A DNA stretch of 64,000 nucleotides from Streptomyces bathyalis (GCF_015910445.1 NZ_CP048882.1:5205501-5269500), one strand, 5' to 3'. Shown: positions 8,637-17,898, counted from the stretch's first letter. Numbers and translations: made by a program. Notes: generated from the letters alone by a model not told the origin.

Positions 8637-9026
8637 CTAGAAGGGCACCCCGCACTGCAGCATCACGTTGGCGTAGGGACGGACCTCGCCCGTGCGGACG
8701 ATGAGGCGAGCCGAGCGGGTGCGCGCCTTGAACTCCTCGTGCGAGACGAGCTGCAGCTCGGGGAAGTGCTCGTGCAGCAGCTTGGACGCCTCAGGGTTGT
8801 CGTCCTTCACCTCGGTGGCGGCCGTGGCGCTTTCGATCTCGAGCTCGTCCAGCAGGCCGGCGAGGACTTCCTCGAAGGGCGGGACACCCGCGCGGAACGC
8901 GAGGTCGACCAGGAAAGGGCCGTAGGGGACCGGAAGCCCGGCATCGCAGACCACGAGGCGGTCGGTGTGGCCCAACGAGGCGAGTGCGCCCGCGAGATGA
9001 CGGTTGAGTATTCCCGACTTCTTCAT
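8637..9026 (-). CDS. rbsD: D-ribose pyranase RbsD
   Basis: At 129 residues the protein matches RbsD in length and sequence, starting MKKSGILNRHLAGALASLGH. His20 in GHTD and Asp28 in CDAGLPVP are the expected active-site residues. RbsD interconverts the pyranose and furanose forms of D-ribose so that the imported sugar can reach ribokinase. It is the last gene of the rbs operon, 219 bases downstream of rbsB, with a strong hairpin and short tandem repeats in the gap that may lower its expression relative to rbsB. AAGGAG is the best ribosome site but sits about 13 bases from the ATG. No ribokinase gene is in the window. Confidence 0.93.
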   Translation of the reverse strand: MKKSGILNRHLAGALASLGHTDRLVVCDAGLPVPYGPFLVDLAFRAGVPPFEEVLAGLLDELEIESATAATEVKDDNPEASKLLHEHFPELQLVSHEEFKARTRSARLIVRTGEVRPYANVMLQCGVPF

Positions 9027-9060
9027 GCGGCCGGTCTGCTCCTTCTTCGTCTTCGTCTTC

Positions 9061-9099
9061 GAACTGCGTCTTCGAACTGCGTCTTCGAACAGCGTCTTC
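9061..9099. repeat. Three 13-base tandem repeats in the rbsB-rbsD gap
   Basis: The unit GAACTGCGTCTTC occurs at 9061-9073 and 9074-9086, with one substitution at 9087-9099, and is flanked by more CTTCGT units. It forms the leader immediately upstream of rbsD. On the transcript this gives a purine-rich GAAGAC series just before the rbsD ribosome site. Confidence 0.75.
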
Positions 9100-9159
9100 G
9101 GCTTCGTGGTTCAGCTTCGCACGGGATCCCTGCGGGCGCCCGGTGGCGCCGACACCCGT

Positions 9160-9195
9160 GTGGCGGCGGCCGGTTGCTCATCCGGCCGCCGCCAC
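9160..9195 (-). terminator. 14-bp stem hairpin between rbsB and rbsD
   Basis: Arms 9160-9173 and 9182-9195 pair perfectly around an 8-base loop. It starts 51 bases past the rbsB stop and has no T-run. In a high-GC host such a hairpin may act as a partial terminator or protect the 3' end of the highly translated rbsB message. Confidence 0.7.
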
Positions 9196-9245
9196 CTCTC
9201 ATGCCGTGATCCCGGTCCTGACACCCGGGAAGGGCGGGCGGCCGG

Positions 9246-10187
9246 TCAGGAGTACCGGTTGACGTTCGTCTTGTCCACGGTGACGACCGGGACCATGATC
9301 TCCTTGTCCGGGTCGCTGCCCTCGACCTTGCGGATGGCGTTGCGCACCGCCATCTTGCCGAGCTCGGAGGGCTGTTGGGCGATCGAGGTGTTGAGCGTGC
9401 CCTTCTCGATGGCCTTGAAGCCGTCGGGGGTGCCGTCGAAGCCGACGACCTTGATCTGCTTGCCGGCCTTGCCGCCGAGAGCCTTGATGGCGCCGAGGGC
9501 CATCTCGTCGTTCTCGGCGAAGATGCCGGTCGCGTCGGGGTGGGACTGCAGCAGGTTGGTGGTGACGTCGAGGCCCTTGGCGCGCTCGAAGTTGGCGGCC
9601 TGCTTACCGACGACCTTGATGCCCGGGTACTTCTTGATGGCCGACATGAAACCCTTGCCGCGCTCGCGCGAGGCGGAGGTGCCGGGCTGACCGCGCAGGA
9701 CGATGACGTTGCCCTGCTCGCCGAGCTGCTTCGCGAGTTCCCTGGCCGCCTTCTGGCCGCCGGAGACGTTGTCGGAGGCGACGGTCGTTGCGACCTTGGC
9801 CTTGTTGACCGTGCGGTCGACGGCGACGACCGGAATTCCGGCGTTGTCCGCCGCCTTGACGGAGGGTGCGGCCGCGTCGGAGTCGACGGGGTTGATGATG
9901 ATCGACTTCACGTTCTGGCTGGTGAAGTTCTGGATCTGGTTGGCCTGTTGGGACGCGTCGTTCTGTGCGTCCTGGACATTCAGGGTGGCTCCCTGAGCCT
10001 TTGCCTCTGCCTCAGCCCCCTTCTTCATCTCCACGAAGAAAGGATTGTCCAGAGTCGAGAGGGCCAGGCCCAGCTTGATGTCCTTCTTGTCGCCGGACTT
10101 CGACGAGCCGCTGCCGCATCCCGTGGCGGCTGCGCATATCAACGCCGCAGCTGTCACTACGGCAAACGTGCTCTTTCGCGTGCTCAT
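9246..10187 (-). CDS. rbsB: Ribose-type ABC transporter substrate-binding lipoprotein RbsB
   Basis: The 313-residue protein is a periplasmic-binding-type sugar receptor. A signal peptide with lipobox (AAATGC, Cys24) anchors it outside the membrane. The mature part starts KLGLALSTLDNPFFVEMKKG, the classic RbsB opening, and includes INPVDSDA, PVVAVDR and the C-terminal FDGTPDGF block. Start ATG 10187 has AAGGAA eight bases upstream; an earlier in-frame start would put a non-signal tail in front of the leader. It sits 65 bases downstream of rbsC in the rbs operon. The name ribose is inferred from rbsD linkage; related sugars such as allose or xylose remain possible. Confidence 0.93.
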   Translation of the reverse strand: MSTRKSTFAVVTAAALICAAATGCGSGSSKSGDKKDIKLGLALSTLDNPFFVEMKKGAEAEAKAQGATLNVQDAQNDASQQANQIQNFTSQNVKSIIINPVDSDAAAPSVKAADNAGIPVVAVDRTVNKAKVATTVASDNVSGGQKAARELAKQLGEQGNVIVLRGQPGTSASRERGKGFMSAIKKYPGIKVVGKQAANFERAKGLDVTTNLLQSHPDATGIFAENDEMALGAIKALGGKAGKQIKVVGFDGTPDGFKAIEKGTLNTSIAQQPSELGKMAVRNAIRKVEGSDPDKEIMVPVVTVDKTNVNRYS

Positions 10188-10252
10188 TGCTGCATTCCTT
10201 GCAGTCGACGGCAGTGAAACGGACGTCGTGCTTTCCCCCCGACGCACAGAGA

Positions 10253-11290
10253 TCATGCGCGACGCCGGAGTGTATCGAGCAGCACGGCCAGGGCAATCAC
10301 CGCCCCGATGACGACTTGCTGCCAGAAGATGGAGACTTCGAGCAGATTGAGGCCATTGCGGAGGACCGCGAGGATAAGTGCGCCGACAAGTGTTCCCGAT
10401 GCCTTTCCGACGCCGCCGGCGAGGCTGGCGCCGCCGATCACCACGGCTGCGATGGCGTCCAGTTCGTACCCCGTGGCGGCCTGCGGCTGGGCGGAGGCGA
10501 GCCGCGAGGCCAGCACGATTCCCGCCACCGCGGCGAAGGCCCCGGAGAGCGCGTAGATGACGAGCTTCTGACGGCGGACACGGATTCCGGAGAGCCGCGC
10601 GGCCTCCTCGTTGCCGCCGATCGCGTACATCGCACGTCCGCTGTAGGTACGCGCGAGCACCAGCGCCGTGATGCCGCCCATCACGACCAGCACCACCAGC
10701 GGCACGGGAAACCAGCCGCCGAGCGTCTCGCCGACCGTGGCGACGGAGGAGGGGAGCGCGATCGGCGTGCCCTCGGAGAGGACGAGCGAGAGGCCGCGCC
10801 CGACGGAGAGCATCGCGAGGGTCGCGATGAACGGTGGCAGCTTGCCGTACGCGATGAGGCCGCCGCTGACGAGGCCGCAGGCGACGCCCGTACCGACCGC
10901 GAGCAGCACGGACAGCCAGACGGGCAGCCCCTCCTTCGTCGACGTCCAGCCGAGCATGATCGCGGAGACCGCGGCGACCGAACCGACCGACAGGTCGATG
11001 CCTCCGGAGACGACGACGAAGGTGACGCCGAAGGCGAGGATCGCCGTCACGGCGGCCTGCACGCCGACGTTCAGCAGGTTCTGGGTACTGAGGAAGTCGG
11101 GCGACATGACCGCCAACGCGACGATCAGGACCACGAGTCCGCTCAGGGCGCCGTTGTCCTTGAGGACCCTGCGCAGCACCGGCCCGGCGCCGCGCGTGGC
11201 ACCGCCCGGACCGCGGCCGCCGGACGGATCCTTCCCCACGGACTGCCCCTGCCGACCGTGTCCGCTGCTGCTGTGGATGTCAGTGGCCAC
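10253..11290 (-). CDS. rbsC: Ribose-type ABC transporter permease RbsC
   Basis: The 345-residue protein has a polar N-terminal extension of about 45 residues followed by a hydrophobic core of roughly ten membrane segments, with family motifs VVSGGIDLSVGS, GKLPPFIATLAM, GRAMYAIGGNEEAARLSGI and VVIGGASLAGGVG. These mark the RbsC/XylH/AraH permease family, whose homodimer forms the sugar channel with RbsA and RbsB. The GTG start overlaps the end of rbsA by 11 bases, indicating coupled translation. The N-terminal extension is Gly/Ser-rich and longer than in enterobacterial RbsC, which is common in actinomycetes. Confidence 0.94.
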   Translation of the reverse strand: MATDIHSSSGHGRQGQSVGKDPSGGRGPGGATRGAGPVLRRVLKDNGALSGLVVLIVALAVMSPDFLSTQNLLNVGVQAAVTAILAFGVTFVVVSGGIDLSVGSVAAVSAIMLGWTSTKEGLPVWLSVLLAVGTGVACGLVSGGLIAYGKLPPFIATLAMLSVGRGLSLVLSEGTPIALPSSVATVGETLGGWFPVPLVVLVVMGGITALVLARTYSGRAMYAIGGNEEAARLSGIRVRRQKLVIYALSGAFAAVAGIVLASRLASAQPQAATGYELDAIAAVVIGGASLAGGVGKASGTLVGALILAVLRNGLNLLEVSIFWQQVVIGAVIALAVLLDTLRRRA

Positions 11291-12914
11291 GGTGGCCCTC
11301 CTTGCTCTCGGTCTTCGTGACGCCGGTCTTCGTCACGGAAGGCGTCCCAGGTGCATGGGAGCCCCGCCCGTTCTCGTCCTGGCCGTGCGCCGTGCCGACG
11401 GCGAGGCGCATCACGGCGTCCTGCGTGGCTTCCCCCGCGGCGAGTTCGCCCGCGATGCGGCCCTGAGCCATCACGAGGACGCGGTCGCTCATGCCCAGCA
11501 CCTCGGGGAGGTCGCTGGAGATCATCAGGACGGCGTGCCCCGACGCGGTGAGTTCGTTGATGAGTTCGTAGATCTCGACCTTCGCGCCGACGTCGATGCC
11601 GCGCGTCGGTTCGTCGAGGATCAGCACCCTGCTCTGCGCGAGCAGCCACTTGCCGATGACGACCTTCTGCTGGTTGCCGCCCGAGAGGGTGCGCATCCGC
11701 TGACCCAGCCCGGACATGCGCACGCCCAGACGGCTCGCGATGCGGCCCGCGGACTCCTGCTGTCCTGAGAGGTTCACGATGCCCGCGCGGCTGGCCCTGC
11801 GCAGCGTCACCAGCCCGAGGTTGTCCTGCACGGAGGAGTCCGGCAGCAGGCCCTGGCCCTTGCGGTCCTCCGGGACGAGGCCGATGCCCGCGGCGAGGGC
11901 GGCGTTGATGTCGTGCCGGCGCAGCCGCTTGCCCTGCACCTCGACGGTGCCCGAGTCATAGGGATCGGCGCCGAAGACGGCACGTGCCACTTCCGTACGG
12001 CCGGCGCCCACCAGCCCTGCCAGGCCGACGACTTCGCCCGCGCGCAGCTCGAAGCCGACCCCGGAGAAGCCGCCCGCGCGGGTGAGTCCGGAGACGCGCA
12101 GCAGCGGCGGACCACCCGCGTCGGCGGACGTGACGGGGGGCGTTCCCGTCTCGCGGGGGTACTGCTGCTCGATGCTGCGCCCCACCATCATCCGTACGAG
12201 GTCGTCGCGCGGCGTCGACGCGGCCGTCTGCCCGACGCTGCGTCCGTCGCGCAGCACCGTGACGCGGTCGCCGAGCGCGGCGATCTCCTCCAGGTGGTGC
12301 GTGATGAAGACGATGCCGACGCCGTCGGCACGCAGCCTCCGCACGAGGTCGAAGAGCTTCTCCACCTCGTCGGCGGTGAGCGCGGCCGTCGGCTCGTCCA
12401 TGATCAGTACACGGGCGCGCAGGCTGAGCGCCTTGGCGATCTCCACCATCTGCGAGCGTGCGATGCCGAGTTCGCGTACGGGGGTGTCCGGCGCGATGTC
12501 GACACCGACGCGGCGGAGCACCCCGGCGGCGTCCGCCTCCATGCGCCTGCGGTCGAGCAGCCCGAACCGGCGGGGCTGCCGGCCGAGGAAGATGTTCTCG
12601 GCGACGCTGAGATGAGGCACCAGGTTGAACTCCTGGTGCATGGTGGCGATCCCGAGCCGCTCCGCGTCGCCCGCGTCGTGGATGCGCACGGGCCTGCCGT
12701 CGCGCAGCACCCTCCCGGAGTCCGCACGGTGGACCCCGGAGAGCACCTTGATCAGGGTGCTCTTGCCGGCGCCGTTCTCGCCCAGAAGCACGTGCACTTC
12801 GCCCTCGTGCAGGTCGAAGTCGACGCCGTCGAGCGCGACCACACCGGGGAAGGTCTTGCGGATCCCCTCGGTGCGCAGCAGCTCACGTGGCGGTGGGGGG
12901 CTGGACGTCGTCAA
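11280..12914 (-). CDS. rbsA: Ribose-type ABC transporter ATP-binding protein RbsA
   Basis: The 544-residue protein carries two fused ATPase domains, as in RbsA/MglA. The first has Walker A LGENGAGKST (44-53) and Walker B ARVLIMDEPTAAL; the second lacks a canonical Walker A, which is normal for the family, and has the signature LSGGNQQKV plus LILDEPTRGID. It powers import of ribose or a related sugar through RbsC. Start TTG 12914 overlaps the regulator stop (TTGA) and has GGGAAGAG upstream. A charged Thr/Lys/Gly-rich tail of about 40 residues follows the second domain and overlaps rbsC. Order regulator-A-C-B-D on one strand makes a single operon. Confidence 0.94.
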   Translation of the reverse strand: MTTSSPPPPRELLRTEGIRKTFPGVVALDGVDFDLHEGEVHVLLGENGAGKSTLIKVLSGVHRADSGRVLRDGRPVRIHDAGDAERLGIATMHQEFNLVPHLSVAENIFLGRQPRRFGLLDRRRMEADAAGVLRRVGVDIAPDTPVRELGIARSQMVEIAKALSLRARVLIMDEPTAALTADEVEKLFDLVRRLRADGVGIVFITHHLEEIAALGDRVTVLRDGRSVGQTAASTPRDDLVRMMVGRSIEQQYPRETGTPPVTSADAGGPPLLRVSGLTRAGGFSGVGFELRAGEVVGLAGLVGAGRTEVARAVFGADPYDSGTVEVQGKRLRRHDINAALAAGIGLVPEDRKGQGLLPDSSVQDNLGLVTLRRASRAGIVNLSGQQESAGRIASRLGVRMSGLGQRMRTLSGGNQQKVVIGKWLLAQSRVLILDEPTRGIDVGAKVEIYELINELTASGHAVLMISSDLPEVLGMSDRVLVMAQGRIAGELAAGEATQDAVMRLAVGTAHGQDENGRGSHAPGTPSVTKTGVTKTESKEGHRGH

Positions 12915-13918
12915 CGGCTCTTCCCTTCGCTCTCGCCGCAGGAGCGGCGCGTGACAAGGCGGGCTTCGAGAGTCACGGAGGCGGCGCTGCGGCCCTCGAC
13001 GAGGCTGATCAGGGCCTCCACCGCCTTGTGCCCCAGTTCGCCGGTCGGCTGCGCGATCGCGGTGATCGGCGGATCGGTGTGCAGGAACCAGGGGATGTCG
13101 TCGAACGCGGCGAGCGCGATGTCCTCGGGGACGCGGAGGCCGCGGCTGCGCAGCTCGTCCATCGCGCCGAGCGCCATGAGGTTGTCGGCGGCGAAGACGA
13201 CCTCGGGCGGCACCGGCAGATCGAGGAACGCCGCGGTCTCCCGCCTGCCGCTCTCGGTCTGGAAGTCGCCCTGGCCCGTGTACTCCCGGGGCAGCGGCAG
13301 CCCGTGCGCGTCCAGTGCCGCACGGAAGGCGGCCACGCGTTCGTCGCCGGTCGTCGTCTCGCTGGGGCCGCCGATGATGGCGAGGCGCCGGTGGCCGAGC
13401 GCGTACAGATGCGCGACGAGGTCGTGGACGGCGGCGCGTCCGTCCGCGTGCACGACGGGTACGTCGAGGCCGCGTATCCAGCGGTCGACGAAGACCATGG
13501 GGGTGCCCGCGGCGGCGGCGTCGCGCATCATCGCGGTGCCGCCGTCGGTGGGGGAGACCAGCAGGCCGTCGATGCGCCGCTCCAGGAGCGTGCGCACGTG
13601 GTGTTCCTGAAGTGCCGCGCGCTCGTCGGCATTTCCGATGATGACGCTGTAGCCGCGTTCACGTGCGGCGTCCTCGACGGCGCGGGCCAGCTCCGTGAAG
13701 AACGGGTTGAGCACGTCGCTGATGACGAGGCCCAGGGTGCGCGTCTGATGCGTCCTCAGGGAGCGGGCGACGGCGTTGGGCCGGTAACCGAGCTCGGTGA
13801 CGGACGTCAGCACGCGCGAGCGCGTGCCCGGACGCACGGCCGGGTGGTCGTTGAGCACCCGGGAGACCGTGGCGACCGACACCCCGGCGTGGGATGCGAC
13901 GTCCTTGATGCTGGTCAA
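12911..13918 (-). CDS. LacI-family regulator of the ribose operon
   Basis: The 335-residue protein begins with a LacI headpiece, TSIKDVASHAGVSVATVSRV, with hinge helix NAVARSLR, followed by a periplasmic-binding-like ligand domain (TRTLGLVISDVLNPFF, IDGLLVSPTDGG). The start chosen is TTG 13918, just before TSIKDV; in-frame codons further upstream (to 14023) are unlike any LacI N-terminus. The stop overlaps the rbsA start, so the regulator is the first gene of the operon it presumably controls. A cre-like operator lies 31-45 bases upstream of the start, consistent with autorepression relieved by ribose or a phosphorylated derivative. Confidence 0.9.
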   Translation of the reverse strand: MTSIKDVASHAGVSVATVSRVLNDHPAVRPGTRSRVLTSVTELGYRPNAVARSLRTHQTRTLGLVISDVLNPFFTELARAVEDAARERGYSVIIGNADERAALQEHHVRTLLERRIDGLLVSPTDGGTAMMRDAAAAGTPMVFVDRWIRGLDVPVVHADGRAAVHDLVAHLYALGHRRLAIIGGPSETTTGDERVAAFRAALDAHGLPLPREYTGQGDFQTESGRRETAAFLDLPVPPEVVFAADNLMALGAMDELRSRGLRVPEDIALAAFDDIPWFLHTDPPITAIAQPTGELGHKAVEALISLVEGRSAASVTLEARLVTRRSCGESEGKSR

Positions 13919-13949
13919 CTGCCTTACCCGTCCTGCGTTCCCGGCCTCG

Positions 13950-13963
13950 TGGTAACGATTACA
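13950..13963. promoter_or_regulatory. LacI-family operator upstream of the rbs operon
   Basis: TGGTAACGATTACA, read on the minus strand as TGTAATCGTTACCA, matches 13 of 14 positions of the LacI/CcpA consensus TGWAANCGNTNWCA. It sits 31-45 bases upstream of the regulator start, in the right place to block transcription of the whole operon. Confidence 0.75.
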
Positions 13964-14108
13964 TCCGCCATGAGAAGGGACGGCACCACCTCGGCACAAG
14001 GGGCCGACATCTGATCGTGACACCGCGGCGGGAGCGCCCGGCCGTGCGCGTGACCGGGTTGTCCACAGGCCTGCCGTGTTGTCGGTGGCGGGCGTTACGG
14101 TCTGTCAC

Positions 14109-16352
14109 ATGGCATTCCAGAACGCGGTGCTCGAAGGGGTCCTCGAGCGCATCACCTATGCCAACGAGGACAACGGATACACCGTGGCCAGGGTCGACTC
14201 GGGGCGTGGCGGCGGCGAACTGCTCACGGTGGTCGGCTCGTTGCTCGGCGCGCAGGTCGGGGAGTCGCTGCGGATGGAGGGCCGCTGGGGCTCCCACCCG
14301 CAGTACGGCCGCCAGTTCACCGTGGAGAACTACACGACGGTGCTGCCCGCGACCGTGCAGGGCATCCGCCGCTATCTCGGCTCCGGCCTCATCAAGGGCG
14401 TCGGCCCGCGCATCGCCGAGCGCATCGTCGACCACTTCGGCACGGACACGCTCGACGTCATCGAGGCCGACCCCCGCAAGCTGATCGAGGTTCCGGGTCT
14501 GGGGCCGAAGCGTACGGAGAAGATCGCCGCGGCCTGGGACGAGCAGAAGGCCATCAAGGAGGTGATGGTCTTCCTCCAGGGGGTGGACGTGTCCACCTCC
14601 ATCGCGGTGCGGATCTACAAGAAGTACGGCGACGCCTCGATCTCCGTGGTGAAGAACCAGCCGTACAGGCTCGCATCCGACGTGTGGGGCATCGGCTTCC
14701 TCACCGCGGACCGCATCGCGCGGGCGGTCGGGATCCCGCACGACAGTCCGGAGCGCGTCAAGGCCGGTCTCCAGTACGCCCTTTCGCAGTCCACCGACCA
14801 GGGGCACTGCTATCTCCCCGAGGAGCGGCTGATCTCCGACGCGGTCAAGCTGCTCCAGGTCGACGCGGGCCTCGTCATCGACTGCCTGGGGCAGCTCGCC
14901 GCCGAGGAGGAGGGAGTGGTGAAGGAGACCGTGCCCGGTGAGGACGGGCAGCCGCTCACTGCTGTGTACCTCGTGCCCTTCCACCGGGCGGAGGTGTCCC
15001 TCGCCGCTCAGCTTCGCCGGCTCCGGGGCGCCCCGGAGGACCGGATGCCCGCGTTCCAGGAGGTCGACTGGGAGGCGGCCCTGCGGTGGCTCGCGGGGCG
15101 CACGGGCGCCGAGCTGGCCCCCGAGCAGCGGCAGGCGGTCCAGCTGGCGCTGAGCGAGAAGGTGGCGGTGCTGACGGGCGGCCCGGGCTGCGGCAAGTCA
15201 TTCACCGTCCGGTCGGTGGTGGAGCTGGCCCGGGCCAAGAAGGCGCGGGTGGTCCTCGCGGCCCCCACCGGGAGGGCCGCCAAGCGGCTGGCGGAGCTGA
15301 CGGGGGCCGAGGCCTCCACGGTCCACCGGCTGCTGGAGCTCAAGCCCGGCGGTGACGCCGCGTACGACCGGGACCGGCCTCTGGACGCGGATCTGATCGT
15401 CGTCGACGAGGCGTCGATGCTCGATCTTCTGCTCGCCAACAAGCTGATCAAGGCCGTGCCGCCGGGCGCCCATCTGCTGCTGGTGGGGGACGTGGACCAG
15501 CTGCCGTCCGTGGGCGCGGGCGAAGTGCTGCGGGATCTGCTCGCCGAGGGCGGGCCCGTCCCGTCCGTGCGGCTGAAGCGCATCTTCCGGCAGGCGCAGC
15601 AGTCCGGCGTGGTGACCAATGCGCACCGCATCAATTCCGGGGCCCAGCCCGTCACCCACGGATTGAGTGATTTCTTCCTCTTCGCGGAGGACGACGCGGA
15701 GGAGGCCGGAAAGCTCACCGTCGACGTCGTGGCCCGGCGCATCCCGGCGAAGTTCGGCCTCGACCCGCGCCGCGACGTCCAGGTGCTCACGCCCATGCAC
15801 CGCGGTCCGGCCGGAGCGGGCACGCTCAACGGGCTGCTGCAGCAGGCGGTGTCACCGGCCCGGCCCGACATCCCGGAGAAGCGCTTCGGCGGGCGGGTTT
15901 TCCGGGTGGGCGACAAGGTCACCCAGATCCGTAACAACTACGAGAAGGGCGCCTGCGGCGTCTTCAACGGCACCGTCGGCGTCGTGACGGCTCTCCACAC
16001 GGAGGACCAGCGTCTGACGGTCCGTACGGACGAGGACGAGGAGGTGGACTACGACTTCGACGAACTGGACGAACTGGCCCACGCCTACGCCGTCACCATC
16101 CATCGCTCGCAGGGCAGCGAGTACCCCGCGGTGGTGATTCCCGTCACCACGAGTGCCTGGATGATGCTGCAGCGCAATCTGCTGTATACCGCCGTCACCC
16201 GGGCAAAGCGTCTGGTGGTGCTCGTGGGATCCCGGAGGGCGATCGGCCAGGCAGTGCGCACGGTCTCCGCGGGCCGCCGGTGCACGGCCCTGGATCACCG
16301 GTTGCTCGGCGGGGCGGCTCTCCCCGGCAGCGTCCGCGGTTCCGGGGGGTGA
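14109..16352 (+). CDS. recD2: RecD2-type ATP-dependent DNA helicase
   Basis: The 747-residue protein has the RecD2/TraA layout: an N-terminal OB-like region (MAFQNAVLEGVLERITYANE), helix-hairpin-helix repeats (LIKGVGPRIAERIVDHFG, VPGLGPKRTEKIA), Walker A LTGGPGCGKSFT, Walker B LIVVDEASMLD, and the C-terminal UvrD_C-like block VTIHRSQGSEYPAVVIPV. It is a 5'-3' helicase acting in DNA repair without RecBC. Start ATG 14109 is chosen because MAFQNAVLEGVL is the family opening; no strong ribosome site is seen. It is divergent from the rbs regulator and is followed 165 bases later by citrate synthase, probably a separate unit. Confidence 0.92.
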   Translation: MAFQNAVLEGVLERITYANEDNGYTVARVDSGRGGGELLTVVGSLLGAQVGESLRMEGRWGSHPQYGRQFTVENYTTVLPATVQGIRRYLGSGLIKGVGPRIAERIVDHFGTDTLDVIEADPRKLIEVPGLGPKRTEKIAAAWDEQKAIKEVMVFLQGVDVSTSIAVRIYKKYGDASISVVKNQPYRLASDVWGIGFLTADRIARAVGIPHDSPERVKAGLQYALSQSTDQGHCYLPEERLISDAVKLLQVDAGLVIDCLGQLAAEEEGVVKETVPGEDGQPLTAVYLVPFHRAEVSLAAQLRRLRGAPEDRMPAFQEVDWEAALRWLAGRTGAELAPEQRQAVQLALSEKVAVLTGGPGCGKSFTVRSVVELARAKKARVVLAAPTGRAAKRLAELTGAEASTVHRLLELKPGGDAAYDRDRPLDADLIVVDEASMLDLLLANKLIKAVPPGAHLLLVGDVDQLPSVGAGEVLRDLLAEGGPVPSVRLKRIFRQAQQSGVVTNAHRINSGAQPVTHGLSDFFLFAEDDAEEAGKLTVDVVARRIPAKFGLDPRRDVQVLTPMHRGPAGAGTLNGLLQQAVSPARPDIPEKRFGGRVFRVGDKVTQIRNNYEKGACGVFNGTVGVVTALHTEDQRLTVRTDEDEEVDYDFDELDELAHAYAVTIHRSQGSEYPAVVIPVTTSAWMMLQRNLLYTAVTRAKRLVVLVGSRRAIGQAVRTVSAGRRCTALDHRLLGGAALPGSVRGSGG

Positions 16353-16517
16353 CCGGCGCCGCGTGGAGGGTGCAGGATGTTGAACGAATAGGACGGCACT
16401 GCGTGCCATCAAACAGCCCTTTGGCCGACCCCGAGTGCACCGCACCGCGCTCAGTGGGAGACAGTGGAAAGGGCCAGGGCACCTCGAAGAAGAGGCACTA
16501 CGTCGGTGAGGGAAGAC

Positions 16518-17810
16518 GTGAGCGACGACAACTCTGTAGTACTTCGGTACGGGGACGATGAGTACAGCTTCCCCGTGGTCGACAGCACGGTGGGCGACCA
16601 TGGTTTCGACATCGGCAAGCTGCGCGCCGAGACCGGTCTGGTGACCCTGGATTCGGGCTACGGCAACACCGCCGCGTACAAATCCGCCATCACCTACCTC
16701 GACGGCGAGGGCGGTGTCCTGCGCTACCGCGGTTACCCGATCGAGCAGCTGGCGGAGCGGGGCACGTTCCTGGAGACGGCCTACCTTCTGATCCACGGCG
16801 AACTTCCCACCGTCGACCAGCAGGCCGCGTTCAAGGACGAGATCACCCGCCACACCCTGCTGCACGAGGACGTCAAGCGCTTCTATGACGGATTTCCGCG
16901 CGACGCACACCCGATGGCGATGCTCTCGTCCGTGGTCAGTGCGCTGTCGACCTTCTACCAGGACAGCCACAACCCGTTCGACGAGGAGCAGCGGCACCTT
17001 TCGACCATAAGGCTGCTGGCGAAGCTGCCGACGATCGCCGCCTACGCCTACAAGAAGGCGATCGGCCACCCGGTGGTCTACCCGCGCAACGACCTCGGCT
17101 ACGTCGAGAACTTCCTGCGGATGACCTTCTCCGTCCCGGCCGCGGAGTTCGAGCTCGACCCGGTCGTCGTCAACGCCCTCGAAAAGCTCCTGATCCTCCA
17201 CGCCGACCACGAGCAGAACTGCTCCACGTCGACGGTGAGGCTCGTCGGCTCCTCGCAGGCGAACATGTTCGCGTCGATCTCGGCCGGCATCAACGCCCTC
17301 TGGGGCCCGCTGCACGGCGGTGCCAACCAGAGCGTCCTGGAGATGCTCCAGGGCATCCAGGCGTCGGGCTCCGACGTCGACACCTTCATCCGCAAGGTGA
17401 AGGACAAGGAGGACGGCGTAAAGCTGATGGGCTTCGGCCACCGCGTCTACAAGAACTTCGACCCCCGGGCGAAGATCATCAAGGCGGCTGCGCACGACGT
17501 CCTCTCGGCCCTCGGCAAGAGTGACGAACTGCTCGACATCGCCCTGAAACTCGAGGAACACGCCCTCAGCGACGACTACTTCACCGAGCGGAAGCTCTAC
17601 CCGAACGTGGACTTCTACACCGGTCTGATCTACCGGGCCATGGGATTCCCGACCAGCATGTTCACGGTGCTGTTCGCTCTCGGCCGGCTGCCCGGCTGGA
17701 TCGCCCAGTGGCACGAGATGATCAAGGAGCCCGGTTCGCGCATCGGGCGCCCGCGGCAGATCTACACCGGCGTCGTCGAGCGTGAGTACGTACCCATCGA
17801 ATCCCGCTGA
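16518..17810 (+). CDS. gltA: Citrate synthase (type II, hexameric)
   Basis: The 430-residue protein condenses acetyl-CoA and oxaloacetate to citrate. Family blocks are LDSGYGNTAAYKSAITYLDG, RYRGYPIEQLAERGTF, the catalytic His in ILHADHEQNCST, the second His in GFGHRVYKNFDPRAK, and the catalytic Asp in LYPNVDFYTGLIY. The start is GTG 16518 with GAGGGA just upstream; the next residues SDDNSVVLRYGDDEY match the usual actinomycete N-terminus, so the upstream frame from 16464 is leader. A strong hairpin terminator follows at 17864-17898. Length is normal for the Gram-negative/actinomycete type II enzyme, which is usually NADH-sensitive. Confidence 0.96.
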   Translation: MSDDNSVVLRYGDDEYSFPVVDSTVGDHGFDIGKLRAETGLVTLDSGYGNTAAYKSAITYLDGEGGVLRYRGYPIEQLAERGTFLETAYLLIHGELPTVDQQAAFKDEITRHTLLHEDVKRFYDGFPRDAHPMAMLSSVVSALSTFYQDSHNPFDEEQRHLSTIRLLAKLPTIAAYAYKKAIGHPVVYPRNDLGYVENFLRMTFSVPAAEFELDPVVVNALEKLLILHADHEQNCSTSTVRLVGSSQANMFASISAGINALWGPLHGGANQSVLEMLQGIQASGSDVDTFIRKVKDKEDGVKLMGFGHRVYKNFDPRAKIIKAAAHDVLSALGKSDELLDIALKLEEHALSDDYFTERKLYPNVDFYTGLIYRAMGFPTSMFTVLFALGRLPGWIAQWHEMIKEPGSRIGRPRQIYTGVVEREYVPIESR

Positions 17811-17863
17811 CCAACGGGTGACGTTTGCTGTACAGTGCGTGACGCCCCCTTGGGAGACGTCCG

Positions 17864-17898
17864 CGGAAGGCCCCGTTCAAGCGGATCGGGGCCTTCCG
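17864..17898 (+). terminator. Terminator hairpin after citrate synthase
   Basis: Arms 17864-17875 (CGGAAGGCCCCG) and 17887-17898 pair perfectly over 12 bp around an 11-base loop, 54 bases after the citrate synthase stop. There is no long T-run, as is usual in Streptomyces. Confidence 0.85.
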
